A DNA stretch of 50,178 bases from Planctomycetaceae bacterium (GCA_005778405.1 SXOA01000085.1:1-50178), one strand, 5' to 3'. Positions 1-8,790 are shown, counted from the first letter of the stretch. A program made the numbers and translations. The notes: generated from the sequence alone by a model not told the origin.

Positions 1-1341
1 GCCGCAATCGCTGCCGGCTGCCGACAGGAATCGCTCGGCGTCCTTGAGCCGCTCGGTGAAAATGGCGGACGAGAGTCCCTGCGGGACGCTGTTGTGGATG
101 GCGATGGCTTCGTCGAGCGCTTTGAACGTCAGAACGTAAAGTATTGGCGCGAACGTCTCGCACGAGACGATGTTCATCCCGCGTTTTGCTCGAATGATCG
201 TCGGCTGCACGAAATGTCCTGGGCGATTCACCCTTCCGCCGCCGCAGACGACCGTGCCGCCTTCTTTCTTCGCTTGTTCCACCGCGGCGATCATTTGCTC
301 CACTGCTTTTTCATGAATCAGCGGCCCCAGCAGCACGCCCTCCTCGGAGGGATCGCCAATCGGTACGCTGCCGTAGGCTTTCGCCAGTTTGTTAACGAAG
401 GCGTCCGCAGTCGATTCATGAATAATGAGCCGCCGCAATGTTGTGCAGCGCTGACCGGCTGTTCCGACTGCAGAGAACAGCACCGCACGCAGAGCCAAAT
501 CCTGATCAGCCGACTCCGTCAGGATTAAGCCGTTGTTCCCGCCAAGCTCCAGCAGCGAGCGTCCCATCCTGCCCGCAACGACGGCCCCGACGCTCTTCCC
601 CATCGCCGTGCTGCCCGTAGCGGAAATGAGCGGCAAGCGAGAGTCTTCCGCCATCCATTCCCCCACGTCGCGGTCCCCAACGACGAGGCTGAAGACGCCG
701 GAGTAGCCGAGCGGCCGCAGCACTTCGTCCACGATGTTCTGCACGGCAATCGCCGTCAGCGGCGTCAGGTGCGACGGCTTCCAGATGCACGTGTCGCCGC
801 AGACGGCAGCCAGCATCGCGTTCCAGGCCCAGACCGCGACAGGAAAATTGAAGGCTGTGATGATGCCGACGGGACCGAGCGGATGCCACTGTTCGAGCAT
901 CCGGTGGTTGGCCCGCTCGCTGGCGATGGTAAGGCCGTAGAGCTGCCGCGACAGCCCCACCGCGTAGTCGCACATGTCGATCATTTCCTGCACTTCGCCG
1001 GCCCCTTCGCTGCGGATCTTGCCGACCTCCAGCGTCACCAGCAGCCCCAAGTCCTCTTTGTGCCGCCGGAGCGCATCGCCGATGAGCCGCACCACTTCCC
1101 CCCGGCGCGGCGGCGGCACCAGTCGCCAGGACTCGAACGCCTGTTTCGCCACGGCCACGGCCCGTTCATAGTCCGTCCGCGAAGCTGACCGCACGCGGGC
1201 AATGACCTCGCCTGTCGCCGGATTGAGAGAGGCAATCTCCGCTCCGCCGGGCTGGGAAGCGAACTCTCCGGCAAAGACGCCAGAGTTGACCTCGCGAATT
1301 CCGAGGCGAGTCAAAACGTCGGCATACAACGTCGATTTCAT
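1..1341 (-). CDS. ALDH7-family aldehyde dehydrogenase (aminoadipate-semialdehyde dehydrogenase-like), C-terminus outside window
   Basis: NAD(P)-dependent oxidation of a semialdehyde, by family most likely alpha-aminoadipate semialdehyde in lysine breakdown. The frame opens at the ATG complementary to 1339-1341 (MKSTLYADVLTRLG) and stays open to the window edge, about 447 residues of a usual ~510. Seen in the sequence: the N-terminal block NPATGEVIARV, the substrate-side FNFPVAVWAWN, the general-base region LLELGGNNG, and the nucleophile block GQRCTTLRRL with the catalytic Cys. GQRCTTLRRL followed by IIHE is the ALDH7 (antiquitin) pattern rather than generic ALDH. The visible end, AGSDCG, is the block that precedes the family's last ~60 residues, so the gene is cut by the window and not broken. 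Family assignment is firm; the exact substrate is inferred. Confidence 0.9.
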   Translation of the reverse strand, partial: MKSTLYADVLTRLGIREVNSGVFAGEFASQPGGAEIASLNPATGEVIARVRSASRTDYERAVAVAKQAFESWRLVPPPRRGEVVRLIGDALRRHKEDLGLLVTLEVGKIRSEGAGEVQEMIDMCDYAVGLSRQLYGLTIASERANHRMLEQWHPLGPVGIITAFNFPVAVWAWNAMLAAVCGDTCIWKPSHLTPLTAIAVQNIVDEVLRPLGYSGVFSLVVGDRDVGEWMAEDSRLPLISATGSTAMGKSVGAVVAGRMGRSLLELGGNNGLILTESADQDLALRAVLFSAVGTAGQRCTTLRRLIIHESTADAFVNKLAKAYGSVPIGDPSEEGVLLGPLIHEKAVEQMIAAVEQAKKEGGTVVCGGGRVNRPGHFVQPTIIRAKRGMNIVSCETFAPILYVLTFKALDEAIAIHNSVPQGLSSAIFTERLKDAERFLSAAGSDCG

Positions 1342-1424
1342 GCCCATTCCCTTTCCCTTCTCAAAACGCCAGCCGGACCCGCGTTCCCCGACTGGTCACC
1401 CCCCGTCGGAGCGGATTTATTCAT

Positions 1425-1547
1425 GATTCAGAGCATTTGTTTTTCAAACCTCACGACGATTCACATTTATGCAACCCATGAAAATACAATAACTTGCGAT
1501 GATTCATGTCGTCCTAACCTTGATTCATGCCCCAGTTCTTGATTCAT
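1425..1547. repeat. GATTCA(T) repeat cluster in the 1342-1868 intergenic region
   Basis: The word GATTCA occurs at 1425, 1458, 1501, 1522 and 1541, all on the same strand. The last three are GATTCAT spaced 21 and 19 bp, close to two helical turns, and the last two share CTTGATTCAT. Clustered short direct repeats in helical phase upstream of a gene (the aldehyde dehydrogenase start is at 1341) look like a multi-site regulator binding region. The regulator is unknown. The rest of 1342-1868 contains no convincing gene; a 7-bp hairpin with a 10-nt loop (1769-1792) also lies there. Confidence 0.4.
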
Positions 1548-1803
1548 AAAAAGCCACTGATGCGTATCCGTGGATGGAAACAGGTTTGACGCCGCGTTTC
1601 GGTCGCCTCGCTGCCAGGTTTTTACCACCCACAGGCCGAGCCCAAGGGCGGCAGACCGTCCCCCCCGGCATTCTCCATTTTTAGGGATCTCCTGTTGTCA
1701 CAGTCAATACTTAGAGACAATTTTCTGCAAAATATTTCCTGAAATGCCAGCGAGCGACTGGAGGTAGGCGGCAGGCGCAACGTCTCCTGCCGTAATTAAG
1801 GTC

Positions 1804-1851
1804 TTGACTCGCACTGCTCATAATTAGATACTTAGCCAATCGTCTAAATAT
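1804..1851 (+). promoter_or_regulatory. Candidate promoter and palindromic operator of the sdpRI-like pair
   Basis: TTGACT (1804-1809) and GATACT (1827-1832), 17 bp apart, resemble a sigma-70 promoter. An imperfect inverted repeat, ATACTTAG (1828-1835) and CTAAATAT (1844-1851), 7 of 8 positions matching, overlaps the -10 and lies 17 bp upstream of the regulator start. This is where an autorepressing ArsR-type protein would be expected to bind. The sequence elements are seen; the function is inferred. Confidence 0.5.
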
Positions 1852-1868
1852 TATCCCTCCGCCAGCGA

Positions 1869-2153
1869 ATGACCAACAACGTCTTCAAAGCGCTTGCCGA
1901 CCCGACTCGCCGGGAGATATTGCGCCTGCTCGGAAAAGGGGAGATGTCGGCTGGCGAATTGGCACAGAAATTCGACATGACCAAGCCGTCGATGTCGCAC
2001 CATTTTTCCATCCTCAAAGAGGCGGACCTCGTCACCTGTCGGCGGGAGGGGCAGCAGCAGATTTATTCCCTGAACACCACCGTCGCCCAGGATGTCCTTG
2101 CCTGGCTGTGGGACCTCTTGGGCGACAAAGCCGGGCGGAGAAAAACGCCATGA
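1869..2153 (+). CDS. ArsR/SdpR-type autorepressor, winged helix
   Basis: A 94-residue winged-helix regulator. It opens with MTNNVFKALADPTRREIL, the classic ArsR start, followed by the recognition helix region MTKPSMSHHFSILKEADLV and the wing REGQQQIYSLN. There are no paired Cys residues of the metal-sensing kind, and the next gene encodes an SdpI-family membrane protein, so it fits the SdpR branch, which represses its own operon until the membrane partner sequesters it. Its stop codon overlaps the next start as ATGA (2150-2153), which indicates translational coupling. No clear Shine-Dalgarno is seen at 1869. Confidence is high for ArsR-type and good for SdpR-type. Confidence 0.88.
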   Translation: MTNNVFKALADPTRREILRLLGKGEMSAGELAQKFDMTKPSMSHHFSILKEADLVTCRREGQQQIYSLNTTVAQDVLAWLWDLLGDKAGRRKTP

Positions 2154-2830
2154 CACGTCTTTACATCATCCTATCCCTTCTGCTCACGACCGCGGCTCTT
2201 GTCGCGACGCTGATCATCTATCCGCAGTTGCCGGAGAGAATTCCGATTCACTGGAACATCCAAGGTGAAGTGGACGGCCACGGCGCGAGGATTTGGTCCT
2301 TGCTGACGCCGGCCATCTTGATTGGATTCCTGCTGCTGTTCTGGGCGATTCCCTGGCTCTCGCCCAAGCCGTTCGCCGTGGATTCGTTCCGCTCGACTTA
2401 TTGGTTCATCCTGCTGGTGCTGACAGCCATGTTTGTGTATCTGCACGGGCTCCTCATGTGGGCGGCCTGGTCCGGCAAGGTAGACATCACGCGGGCCATG
2501 CTGGCGGGAATGCTGGTGATGTTCTGCCTGCTCGGAAACGTGCTGGGCAAGGTTCGCCGCAACTTATACGTTGGCGTGCGCACTCCCTGGACGCTGGCTA
2601 GCGAACGGGTCTGGAATGAAACCCATCGGCTGGCAGGAAGAACCTTCGTCGGCGCGGCGATCCTCGGCCTGCTTGCCGTCGTGCTGCCGGTCCCGCTCCC
2701 AGCCGTGATCATCACGGTCGTCGCGTCCATGATCGTCGGATCGCTGGTCCCGGTGGCCTACTCGCTGATACTCTACAAGCGGCTGGAGAGGCGCGGCGAG
2801 CTCGACGTAAACGAGAAGCCAATGGGGTGA
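2150..2830 (+). CDS. SdpI-family membrane protein (DUF1648 domain)
   Basis: A 226-residue integral membrane protein with about six membrane segments. Segment 1 (about residues 5-25) is followed by PQLPERIPIHWNIQGEVDG, the DUF1648 signature, and the later GVRTPWTLASERVWNETH is the SdpI hallmark. In Bacillus, SdpI gives immunity to the SdpC toxin and passes the toxin signal to SdpR by sequestering it. Here the pair is an ATGA-overlapping operon, but no sdpC-like toxin gene is visible nearby. It may sense a foreign toxin or a membrane stress. A longer start at 2108 would lie inside the regulator gene, so 2150 is preferred. Confidence 0.88.
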   Translation: MTRLYIILSLLLTTAALVATLIIYPQLPERIPIHWNIQGEVDGHGARIWSLLTPAILIGFLLLFWAIPWLSPKPFAVDSFRSTYWFILLVLTAMFVYLHGLLMWAAWSGKVDITRAMLAGMLVMFCLLGNVLGKVRRNLYVGVRTPWTLASERVWNETHRLAGRTFVGAAILGLLAVVLPVPLPAVIITVVASMIVGSLVPVAYSLILYKRLERRGELDVNEKPMG

Positions 2831-2853
2831 GCCACTTGGGGCATTCCGCGAGT

Positions 2854-4308
2854 TCACTCCCCCCGCTGCCGCTTCCGCCGCAGCAGGTGGTGGTAGTGCT
2901 GGGCGAAGCGGTGGGCTTCGTCCCGGACGTATTGCAAGAGCCGGAGGGCGAAGGAGTGGCGGCTGAGGCGGAGTGGCTCGGACTGGCCGGGGAGATAGAT
3001 TTCCTCTTCCTGCTTGGCGAGCGAGAGCAGCGTCGGCGGCGTGATTTCCTGGTCCCGGAACGCAGCCAGGGCGGCGCTGAGCTGCCCTTTGCCGCCGTCG
3101 ATCAGCAGGATATCGGGAAAGACTTCGTCTTGATCAGCGAGCCGGCGATAGCGGCGGGCGATGACCTCGTGAATGCTGCGGAAATCGTCGATGCCTTGCA
3201 CGCCGCCAATCTTGTACCGCCGGTAGCCCGGCTTGAACGGCAGGCCGTCCAGAAACTGGACGACGCTGGCGACCGTGTCGCCGCCGCCGAGGTGGGCGAT
3301 GTCCACCCCCTCAATCGTTCGCGGCTGTTCGACAAGGTTCAGGATTTTCTTCAGGCCGGCGAGTCCTTTTTTCGGATCGATGTAAAAGACCTCGGGCTGG
3401 GCGTGAGTGTCGATGTCGCCGCGGCGGTCGAGTGACTCGAGCATTTTGATCTCATCCCGCAGGCGGCCCGCTTTTTCGAACTCGAGCAGTCCAGCCGCCT
3501 CTGCCATTTCCTCCTTCATTTGCCTGAGCAGCTTTGTCTTCCCCCCTTCCATGAACGTAATCAGCCGCTGGATGTCGTGCTTGTATTCTTCCTTGCTGAT
3601 GCGCAGGTTGCAGGGGGCGGTGCACTGCTTGATGCTAGCGAGCAGACAGGGACGGAACCATTTCCAGCGCTCATCGCCGTCGTCAATGTCCAAGCTGCAC
3701 GTCCGGAACTTGAAGATGCGTTGCAGCACCTGCATCGCTCCGCGGAGTGCCCCGGCGTTGGCGAACGGACCAAAGAGGCGAGCTCCCTTTTCCGGCGGCT
3801 GGCGGGTGACTTCGACGCGGGGAAAGTCCTCGCGGACCGAAATCATCAAGTACGGGAATGTTTTGTCGTCCTTGAGCTCCAGGTTGTACTTGGGCTGGAT
3901 GTCCTTGATCAGGCGGGACTCCGTGAGCAGGGCATCGACGTCGCTGTCGCATTCGATATAGTCCGCATCGGCGATTTCCTGCACCCATTCGCGGGTGCGG
4001 AATTCCACTTTCGCCCCGGCGAGAAAATAACTCCCCGCCCTGCTGCGAAGGTTCTTCGCCTTACCAACATAAATGACCGTGCCGGCCGCGTTCTTCATCA
4101 AGTACACGCCCGGTTTCCGGGGAAACTCTCGCACCTTAGCCGCCGCCCGACGAAAGGCGAAGTCCCAAGCGGCTTCGTCCGTGTTCCCCTCGGCGGCGGC
4201 ATCCAGCGCGGCATCGACGAGGGCGGAATCGGGCTCGGGATCGATGGGCTCGGGCGGCGCGGACTCAGCGTCGAGGAGAGACTCTTCGAATTCGTCAGAA
4301 GCTGGCAT
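2854..4308 (-). CDS. uvrC: UvrC excinuclease subunit, short form
   Basis: Nuclease subunit of UvrABC nucleotide excision repair, cutting on both sides of a lesion. A non-conserved acidic N-terminus (about 55 residues) precedes the GIY-YIG nuclease (PGVYLMKNAAG then VIYVGKAKNLRSR). Then come the UVR region (about residues 250-285, FEKAGRLRDEIKMLE) and the RNase H-like C-terminal nuclease (GVDIAHLGG, RRYKI, PDILLIDGGKGQL). It ends just after VRDEAHRFAQHYH, so the tandem helix-hairpin-helix domain of typical ~600-residue UvrCs is absent; length is 484. The reading frame is clean, so this is a short form and not a frameshift. It starts 9 bp after the stop of the Uma2 gene on the same strand. Confidence 0.93.
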   Translation of the reverse strand: MPASDEFEESLLDAESAPPEPIDPEPDSALVDAALDAAAEGNTDEAAWDFAFRRAAAKVREFPRKPGVYLMKNAAGTVIYVGKAKNLRSRAGSYFLAGAKVEFRTREWVQEIADADYIECDSDVDALLTESRLIKDIQPKYNLELKDDKTFPYLMISVREDFPRVEVTRQPPEKGARLFGPFANAGALRGAMQVLQRIFKFRTCSLDIDDGDERWKWFRPCLLASIKQCTAPCNLRISKEEYKHDIQRLITFMEGGKTKLLRQMKEEMAEAAGLLEFEKAGRLRDEIKMLESLDRRGDIDTHAQPEVFYIDPKKGLAGLKKILNLVEQPRTIEGVDIAHLGGGDTVASVVQFLDGLPFKPGYRRYKIGGVQGIDDFRSIHEVIARRYRRLADQDEVFPDILLIDGGKGQLSAALAAFRDQEITPPTLLSLAKQEEEIYLPGQSEPLRLSRHSFALRLLQYVRDEAHRFAQHYHHLLRRKRQRGE

Positions 4309-4317
4309 CCTGTTCGT

Positions 4318-5028
4318 TCACCTGGCGCTCGAAGCCACCAACAGCTCAAACCTCCAAAAGTCCCCTTCGTAGGTGCGCCGTTGCAATGAGAAACGGCGTC
4401 CAAACAAGGGAGAGTTGCTCCAACCACCAACTCGGGGCTGAGCGACAAAGCCTCTCTTGCCTCGGACCAGAATCTGCAGGTCTGTTTGATCCGTTTTGCG
4501 CGCGTCGACAATCCAATACTCCACAACGCCGGCGCGAAAGTATTTCTGTCGCAACAAGACCGTGTCCTTCTGCACCGATGACTGGGAAATGATTTCCAGC
4601 ACCCAGTCCGCAGAGCCTTCGAGCGCGGAACAGTCGTCACCAAACTCATCCGGTATTCGCTTGATTCGCCCATCGCGAATGGATTCACGACTAATCAAGG
4701 ATGCGTCCGGCATGTTGGAAAGCTCAGCGGCTTCGTGAACAATAAGTAGTCCGTCGGGAAAAAACAAACCCATGTCCTGCTCTTCAATTAACTGGCTCAT
4801 GGTCCGATAAATTGCCTGTTTGACACTGACATGTGAGTCTGCTTTTTCAGGGTTCATATCGACGATGATTTCCTTTCCAATCAAGCAGATTTTGGTCTTT
4901 TCCGGAAAGGCATCTGAGCACGCCCATTGGCAAAAGCCACGAAAAGTCAATGCGCTCTGAGGAATAGAAACGGCCGGCAGCTCGATGGCACACAGCTTGG
5001 AAACGGTGTTAGGGACTTCAGCGATCAC
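4318..5028 (-). CDS. Uma2-family (DUF820) putative restriction-endonuclease-fold protein
   Basis: A 236-residue protein with the Uma2/DUF820 fold, a PD-(D/E)XK nuclease-like family very abundant in cyanobacteria and planctomycetes and of largely unknown role. Visible signatures are the central FPDGLLIV region and ADWVLEIISQSS, followed by KYFRAGVVEYWIVDAR. The acidic and YW positions of the last block are the family core. It sits directly upstream of uvrC on the same strand (9-bp gap), but this association is probably not functional because Uma2 genes are scattered through such genomes. The C-terminal part after LVRGKRGF is less typical. Confidence 0.8.
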   Translation of the reverse strand: MIAEVPNTVSKLCAIELPAVSIPQSALTFRGFCQWACSDAFPEKTKICLIGKEIIVDMNPEKADSHVSVKQAIYRTMSQLIEEQDMGLFFPDGLLIVHEAAELSNMPDASLISRESIRDGRIKRIPDEFGDDCSALEGSADWVLEIISQSSVQKDTVLLRQKYFRAGVVEYWIVDARKTDQTDLQILVRGKRGFVAQPRVGGWSNSPLFGRRFSLQRRTYEGDFWRFELLVASSAR

Positions 5029-5101
5029 GATTGGGGATCCTATTTGGACTTGTACAGGCTTTCGACCATTATACCGCGATAATCTCGGAAGTCTTCACCT
5101 T

Positions 5102-6946
5102 TCAGGCCCTTTCCGCATACGCCTTCAAGTCCCCCTCGAACTTCGCCAGCCGCTCTTTCATGGCCTGCTTTGTCTGCCCCAAGTTCGCAAGCTGTTCGGC
5201 GGGGACGTAGGTGAACATGTAGAACTTGACCTTGGGCTCGGTGCCGCTGGGGCGGACGGCGATGTAGTTGTCGCTTTCGGCGAGGTCGAGGATGACCATG
5301 TCTCCCTTGGGGGTAAGGTTGGCATAGTCCCGCACTTGCTTCACCGCCAGGCCGCCGAGCGATGTGGGCGGCGAAGTGCGGAAGTTCTGCATCAGCGTTT
5401 GCATCCGGGCCATTCCCGCCGAGCCCGTCATGGTGACGTTGAGGAGCTGCTCGCCGTGATAGCCGTGCTGCCAATAGAGGGAGTCGAGCTTTTCGTGCAG
5501 CGTTTTGCCGGACGCTTTGACCTGAGCCGCTAGTTCCGCCATTAGCATGCAGGCGACGGCGGCATCCTTGTCCCGGACGTGCGTGCCGACGAGAAAGCCG
5601 TGCGACTCTTCCGTCCCGAAGAGGAACTTCTCCGGCCCGGCCGCATCGATCTGCTGGGCGATCCATTTGAAGCCGACGTGCAGATTGTCGAAAGTTTTCA
5701 CGCCATACGAGTCGCCGATGCGGCGGATCATCTGGGTGGTGACGAGCGTCGTGACCAGGTAGTGCTCTTTCGTCAGGCTCCCCGCTTTCTTTCTCTGCTC
5801 GCAGACGTAGTCGGCCAGGAGCGCGCCGAGCTGATTGCCGGTGAAAGTGGCCCAGGGAGACCTGCGGTCAGGCGTTTCGGCGGGGTCAGGAGACCCGTGC
5901 CGAACAGCAGGAGACCCGCGCCGAACGGAGAGCGGCGCGGCGCAGCCCATCCGGTCGCAGTCGGGGTCCGTGGCGAGGATGACATCGGCACCGGTTTCCT
6001 GAGCCCGCGTGATCGGGGCGTCGAAGACGGCTGGGTTTTCGGGGTTGGAAACGTGGCCAGGACCATTGGGAAAATCGCCGCTCCGCTCGCGATGCGGGGC
6101 GAAGACTTCAACATCCTTGAAGCCGTCGACAGCGAGAGCCGGACAAACGGCGGATTCACCCACGCCGTGCAGTGGCGAGAAGATGATTTTGAGGTCCCGC
6201 GAGCCCGGAAACGCTTGGCTGGCGACGGCTTTGGTGAAGGCGGCATCCACTTTCTCGGTGCAGAAAACGACCTTTCCTTCCTTCACGGCGGCTTGAAAGT
6301 CCGCCTTCTTGATCTCGGCCGTGCTCATCACTCGCTCGACAATGGTCTTGTCGTGCGGCGGCACCACTTGTGCGCCGCTCGACCAGTAGACGTTCACCGC
6401 GTTGTCGCGCGGCGGATTGTGGCTGGCGGGGACCATGATGCCGCAGGCACATTTTTTGAAGCGGACCAGGAACGACAGTTCCGGCGTGCTGCGATAGTCA
6501 TCCAGAAAGTAGACCTTAAAGCCATTCGCCACCATGATCGAAGCGCACAGCTCCGCGAAGTGCCGCGAGTTATGCCGCGTGTCGTAGGCGATGGCACAAG
6601 ACAACTCATCCTTCGGAAGGTTCTGTTCCAGCACGTAAGTCGCCAGTCCCTGGGCACTCTCGCCAATCGTCCGGTCGTTGATCACATTGCAGCCAATGGG
6701 ATACATCTTGCCGCGCCGGCCGCCGGTGCCGAAGGGAATGATGGTCCAGAACGCGTCGTCGAGCTCTTTCCACTTGCCGGCTGTGATGTGCTGGGCCACC
6801 TGGGCGGCGTACTCGCTGTACCGCGGTTCGGTCAGCCAGGTCTTGATATTCGCGGCCGCGGCAGGCGTTACTTTTTTGGCAGTGGCGGCGAGGTCCAATT
6901 GCAGCAGGGTAGTGGCAGCGTCGAAATGGACAGACATAGAAAGCAA
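5102..6946 (-). CDS. Phosphohexomutase (phosphoglucomutase/phosphomannomutase family)
   Basis: A 614-residue alpha-D-phosphohexomutase interconverting sugar 1- and 6-phosphates in the cytosol. Seen: substrate-binding FGTGGRRGKMYPIG (about residues 72-85), the catalytic phosphoserine loop VPASHNPP with Ser175, the magnesium loop TDPDCDR (Asp327, Asp329, Asp331), sugar-binding GTEESHG, and phosphate-binding RPSGTEPK near the end. Closest in style to the phospho-sugar mutase branch of about 580 residues. Between the magnesium loop and TFTGNQLG there are about 25 extra residues rich in Arg, Gly, Ser and Pro, encoded by a short tandem repeat. Start is at 6946 or the nearby Met codon at 6937. Confidence 0.92.
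   Translation of the reverse strand: MLSMSVHFDAATTLLQLDLAATAKKVTPAAAANIKTWLTEPRYSEYAAQVAQHITAGKWKELDDAFWTIIPFGTGGRRGKMYPIGCNVINDRTIGESAQGLATYVLEQNLPKDELSCAIAYDTRHNSRHFAELCASIMVANGFKVYFLDDYRSTPELSFLVRFKKCACGIMVPASHNPPRDNAVNVYWSSGAQVVPPHDKTIVERVMSTAEIKKADFQAAVKEGKVVFCTEKVDAAFTKAVASQAFPGSRDLKIIFSPLHGVGESAVCPALAVDGFKDVEVFAPHRERSGDFPNGPGHVSNPENPAVFDAPITRAQETGADVILATDPDCDRMGCAAPLSVRRGSPAVRHGSPDPAETPDRRSPWATFTGNQLGALLADYVCEQRKKAGSLTKEHYLVTTLVTTQMIRRIGDSYGVKTFDNLHVGFKWIAQQIDAAGPEKFLFGTEESHGFLVGTHVRDKDAAVACMLMAELAAQVKASGKTLHEKLDSLYWQHGYHGEQLLNVTMTGSAGMARMQTLMQNFRTSPPTSLGGLAVKQVRDYANLTPKGDMVILDLAESDNYIAVRPSGTEPKVKFYMFTYVPAEQLANLGQTKQAMKERLAKFEGDLKAYAERA
5887..5927. repeat. Tandem 20-nt repeat inserted in frame in the phosphohexomutase gene
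   Basis: Copies at 5887-5906 and 5908-5927 match at 18 of 20 positions with a period of 21 bp, so the reading frame is kept. The flanking DNA back to about 5855 contains further pieces of the same words (GGTCAGG, GGAGACC). It encodes the extra RRGSPAVRHGSP-type stretch after the magnesium loop. The repeat looks like intergenic dispersed-repeat DNA that entered a surface loop of an essential enzyme. Confidence 0.7.
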
Positions 6947-7052
6947 ACCTGCGAAATGGGACTGAAAATGACCACGAAGGAGCGCATTTTACGCTGGCCA
7001 CCAGAATAGCGGCAGGGCGCAGCAAAAACGCGACTTCGACTCGGAATTCGGC

Positions 7053-8573
7053 TTACTCCGCCATGTCTTCGGGCTTGGGTTCCGGCAGGAAGAAGCTGCC
7101 GAGAAAGGCCAGCACAAGAATGATCGCGGCCGCGGTTCCGGCTGCCAGGCCCATCGCTCCGGGGGGTTTGATGGCTGTGGCGTCTCCGAGGAATATTGGA
7201 AAGAACACGAGCGTGGTCAGCGCGTTGGCCGCGGTCCCCACCATTCGCCCGCCGACGTTGGCGGCAAACCCTTCGCCCGTGCCGCGAAGATGGACTGGAT
7301 AAACCAGGGGCAAATAGTTTCCCCAAAAGCTGAACTGGGCGACGATCAAAAAGCCGGTGACGAAGATGCCGATCTTCAGCAGCATGATATTGTCCGTGTG
7401 CAGCGCCGAGAGAATCCCCTCGGGTGTCTTTCCAGCCGCGGGAAACAGGAACACCAGCGGCACAACGAGCAAGGCGGGAACCTGAAACATCCGCAGCAGA
7501 TTTCGCCGGCTTAGGACAATCATCGCTAGTCCGGCTAAAGCAAATCGTCCGATGAGCCCGCCGAGCTCCTGCCAGAGTTGCACGTCCTTGACCACCGTCT
7601 GCCGCTTCTTGTCGAGATCTTTGAGCTTGGTGGAGAGCGCGACTGCGCCCTTAGCTTCCTTGCCCTGTTCCTTGACAAGCTTTTCATAATCCGTGCGCAT
7701 CTTGGGAATCGGACCAAGTTCCTTCACCAGCCCCGGCACAATCTGCGGCAGGAGTTGAATGGCGCCAAACGCCACGCCGTAGCTGCACGCAAACAAGAAT
7801 GCCGTCACCAGAGTGGCCCGAAGATGGGAGGGTTGAAACAGCTCGCCAATATTGGGTCGCCTCAAAGTCCCCTTGGTCATCTTCTCCTGCCAGACGGGAG
7901 ATTCTGGCAGGAAGGGCCGAATGATGATCAGCGGCAGCGCGGGGATGACGCCGGAGATGAGCGTGTAGCGCCAGACCAGACTCTGCGTGGCCGGATCGAA
8001 CGTCCCGAAGATGGCCGGCAGCAGGTCGCGGTTGGAGTTGATTGCCCAAAACGCCAGAGTCACCAGTAGACCACCTACGGAGGAAAATGCCTGCGTAAAG
8101 CCGAGGACGGCTTCGCGTTGCTTGGGATTGGGAAAGAGCTCGGCGAGCCAGGCGACGGCGGCGACGAACTCCACGCAGACGCCGATGAACGTCGTGCAGC
8201 GGAGCACCAGCAGCATCATCGGGCTGGTGCTGAAGCCCGCGGCCAGGGCGGAGAACGCATAGAGCAGAATGCTCCACGTCAGTACCCGGCGGCGGCCGAA
8301 GCGGTCCGTCAAATAACCTCCCAAGAGGCCGAACGTGCCGCCGCAAATGGCGCTGGCCCACATGATGTAGGTGTTCCAGTTGGCAATGGCCTTGAAACCG
8401 CTGTCCGTGTAAGGATCGACATGCAGCAGCTCCGCCAGGGCCGGCGGCGCAATCAGCGGCATCATCAAGAGCTCGTAGATATCAAACGCGAACCCGATGG
8501 CGGCGATGACGCAGATCAGCCACTGGGTTCCGGTCAGAGCGGGAGCGGGCACGGTCGAGTCGAATTTGCTCAT
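7053..8573 (-). CDS. MFS transporter
   Basis: A 506-residue major facilitator with about 12 membrane segments. The loop after segment 2 carries GGYLTDRFGRRRVL, the MFS signature (G-x3-D-R-x-G-R-R). GFAFDIYELLMM in segment 1 has the acidic residue usual in proton-coupled metabolite:H+ and sugar-acid symporters. Segments 7 and 8 are separated by an unusually long charged stretch (KMRTDYEKLVKEQGK through KKRQTVVKD, about 55 residues) predicted to be helical and extracytoplasmic. The substrate cannot be read from sequence. It is divergent from the GH5-like glycosidase gene, with a 217-bp shared upstream region and no clear operator. Confidence 0.87.
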   Translation of the reverse strand: MSKFDSTVPAPALTGTQWLICVIAAIGFAFDIYELLMMPLIAPPALAELLHVDPYTDSGFKAIANWNTYIMWASAICGGTFGLLGGYLTDRFGRRRVLTWSILLYAFSALAAGFSTSPMMLLVLRCTTFIGVCVEFVAAVAWLAELFPNPKQREAVLGFTQAFSSVGGLLVTLAFWAINSNRDLLPAIFGTFDPATQSLVWRYTLISGVIPALPLIIIRPFLPESPVWQEKMTKGTLRRPNIGELFQPSHLRATLVTAFLFACSYGVAFGAIQLLPQIVPGLVKELGPIPKMRTDYEKLVKEQGKEAKGAVALSTKLKDLDKKRQTVVKDVQLWQELGGLIGRFALAGLAMIVLSRRNLLRMFQVPALLVVPLVFLFPAAGKTPEGILSALHTDNIMLLKIGIFVTGFLIVAQFSFWGNYLPLVYPVHLRGTGEGFAANVGGRMVGTAANALTTLVFFPIFLGDATAIKPPGAMGLAAGTAAAIILVLAFLGSFFLPEPKPEDMAE

Positions 8574-8790
8574 GGGCTTCTGGCGATTAACGAAAATCGA
8601 CTGGCTGGAGAATCAGGCGGGAGCCTGGCAGACCAATCGTCCGCCAAGGCCCCGGCATTGTAGCTGCCGACTTACACAGCCACCAGCAAGCGCGGGGGCA
8701 AATTGTGGCAGGCAAAAGGCACTCTTGTCGCATAGAATGGGCGTGCTCAGCGAAGCCGTCATTCATTCCGAGAACCAACGAGAGCTATTC

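Noticed and set aside
1570..1767. 65-codon frame in the first intergenic region
   Set aside because: No Shine-Dalgarno, no recognisable features.
5579..7009. Long plus-strand frame opposite the sugar mutase
   Set aside because: Mirror of a clear gene in GC-rich DNA; no domain signatures.
8574..8790. Shared operator between the MFS and GH5-like genes
   Set aside because: No palindrome or promoter pair clear enough to support.
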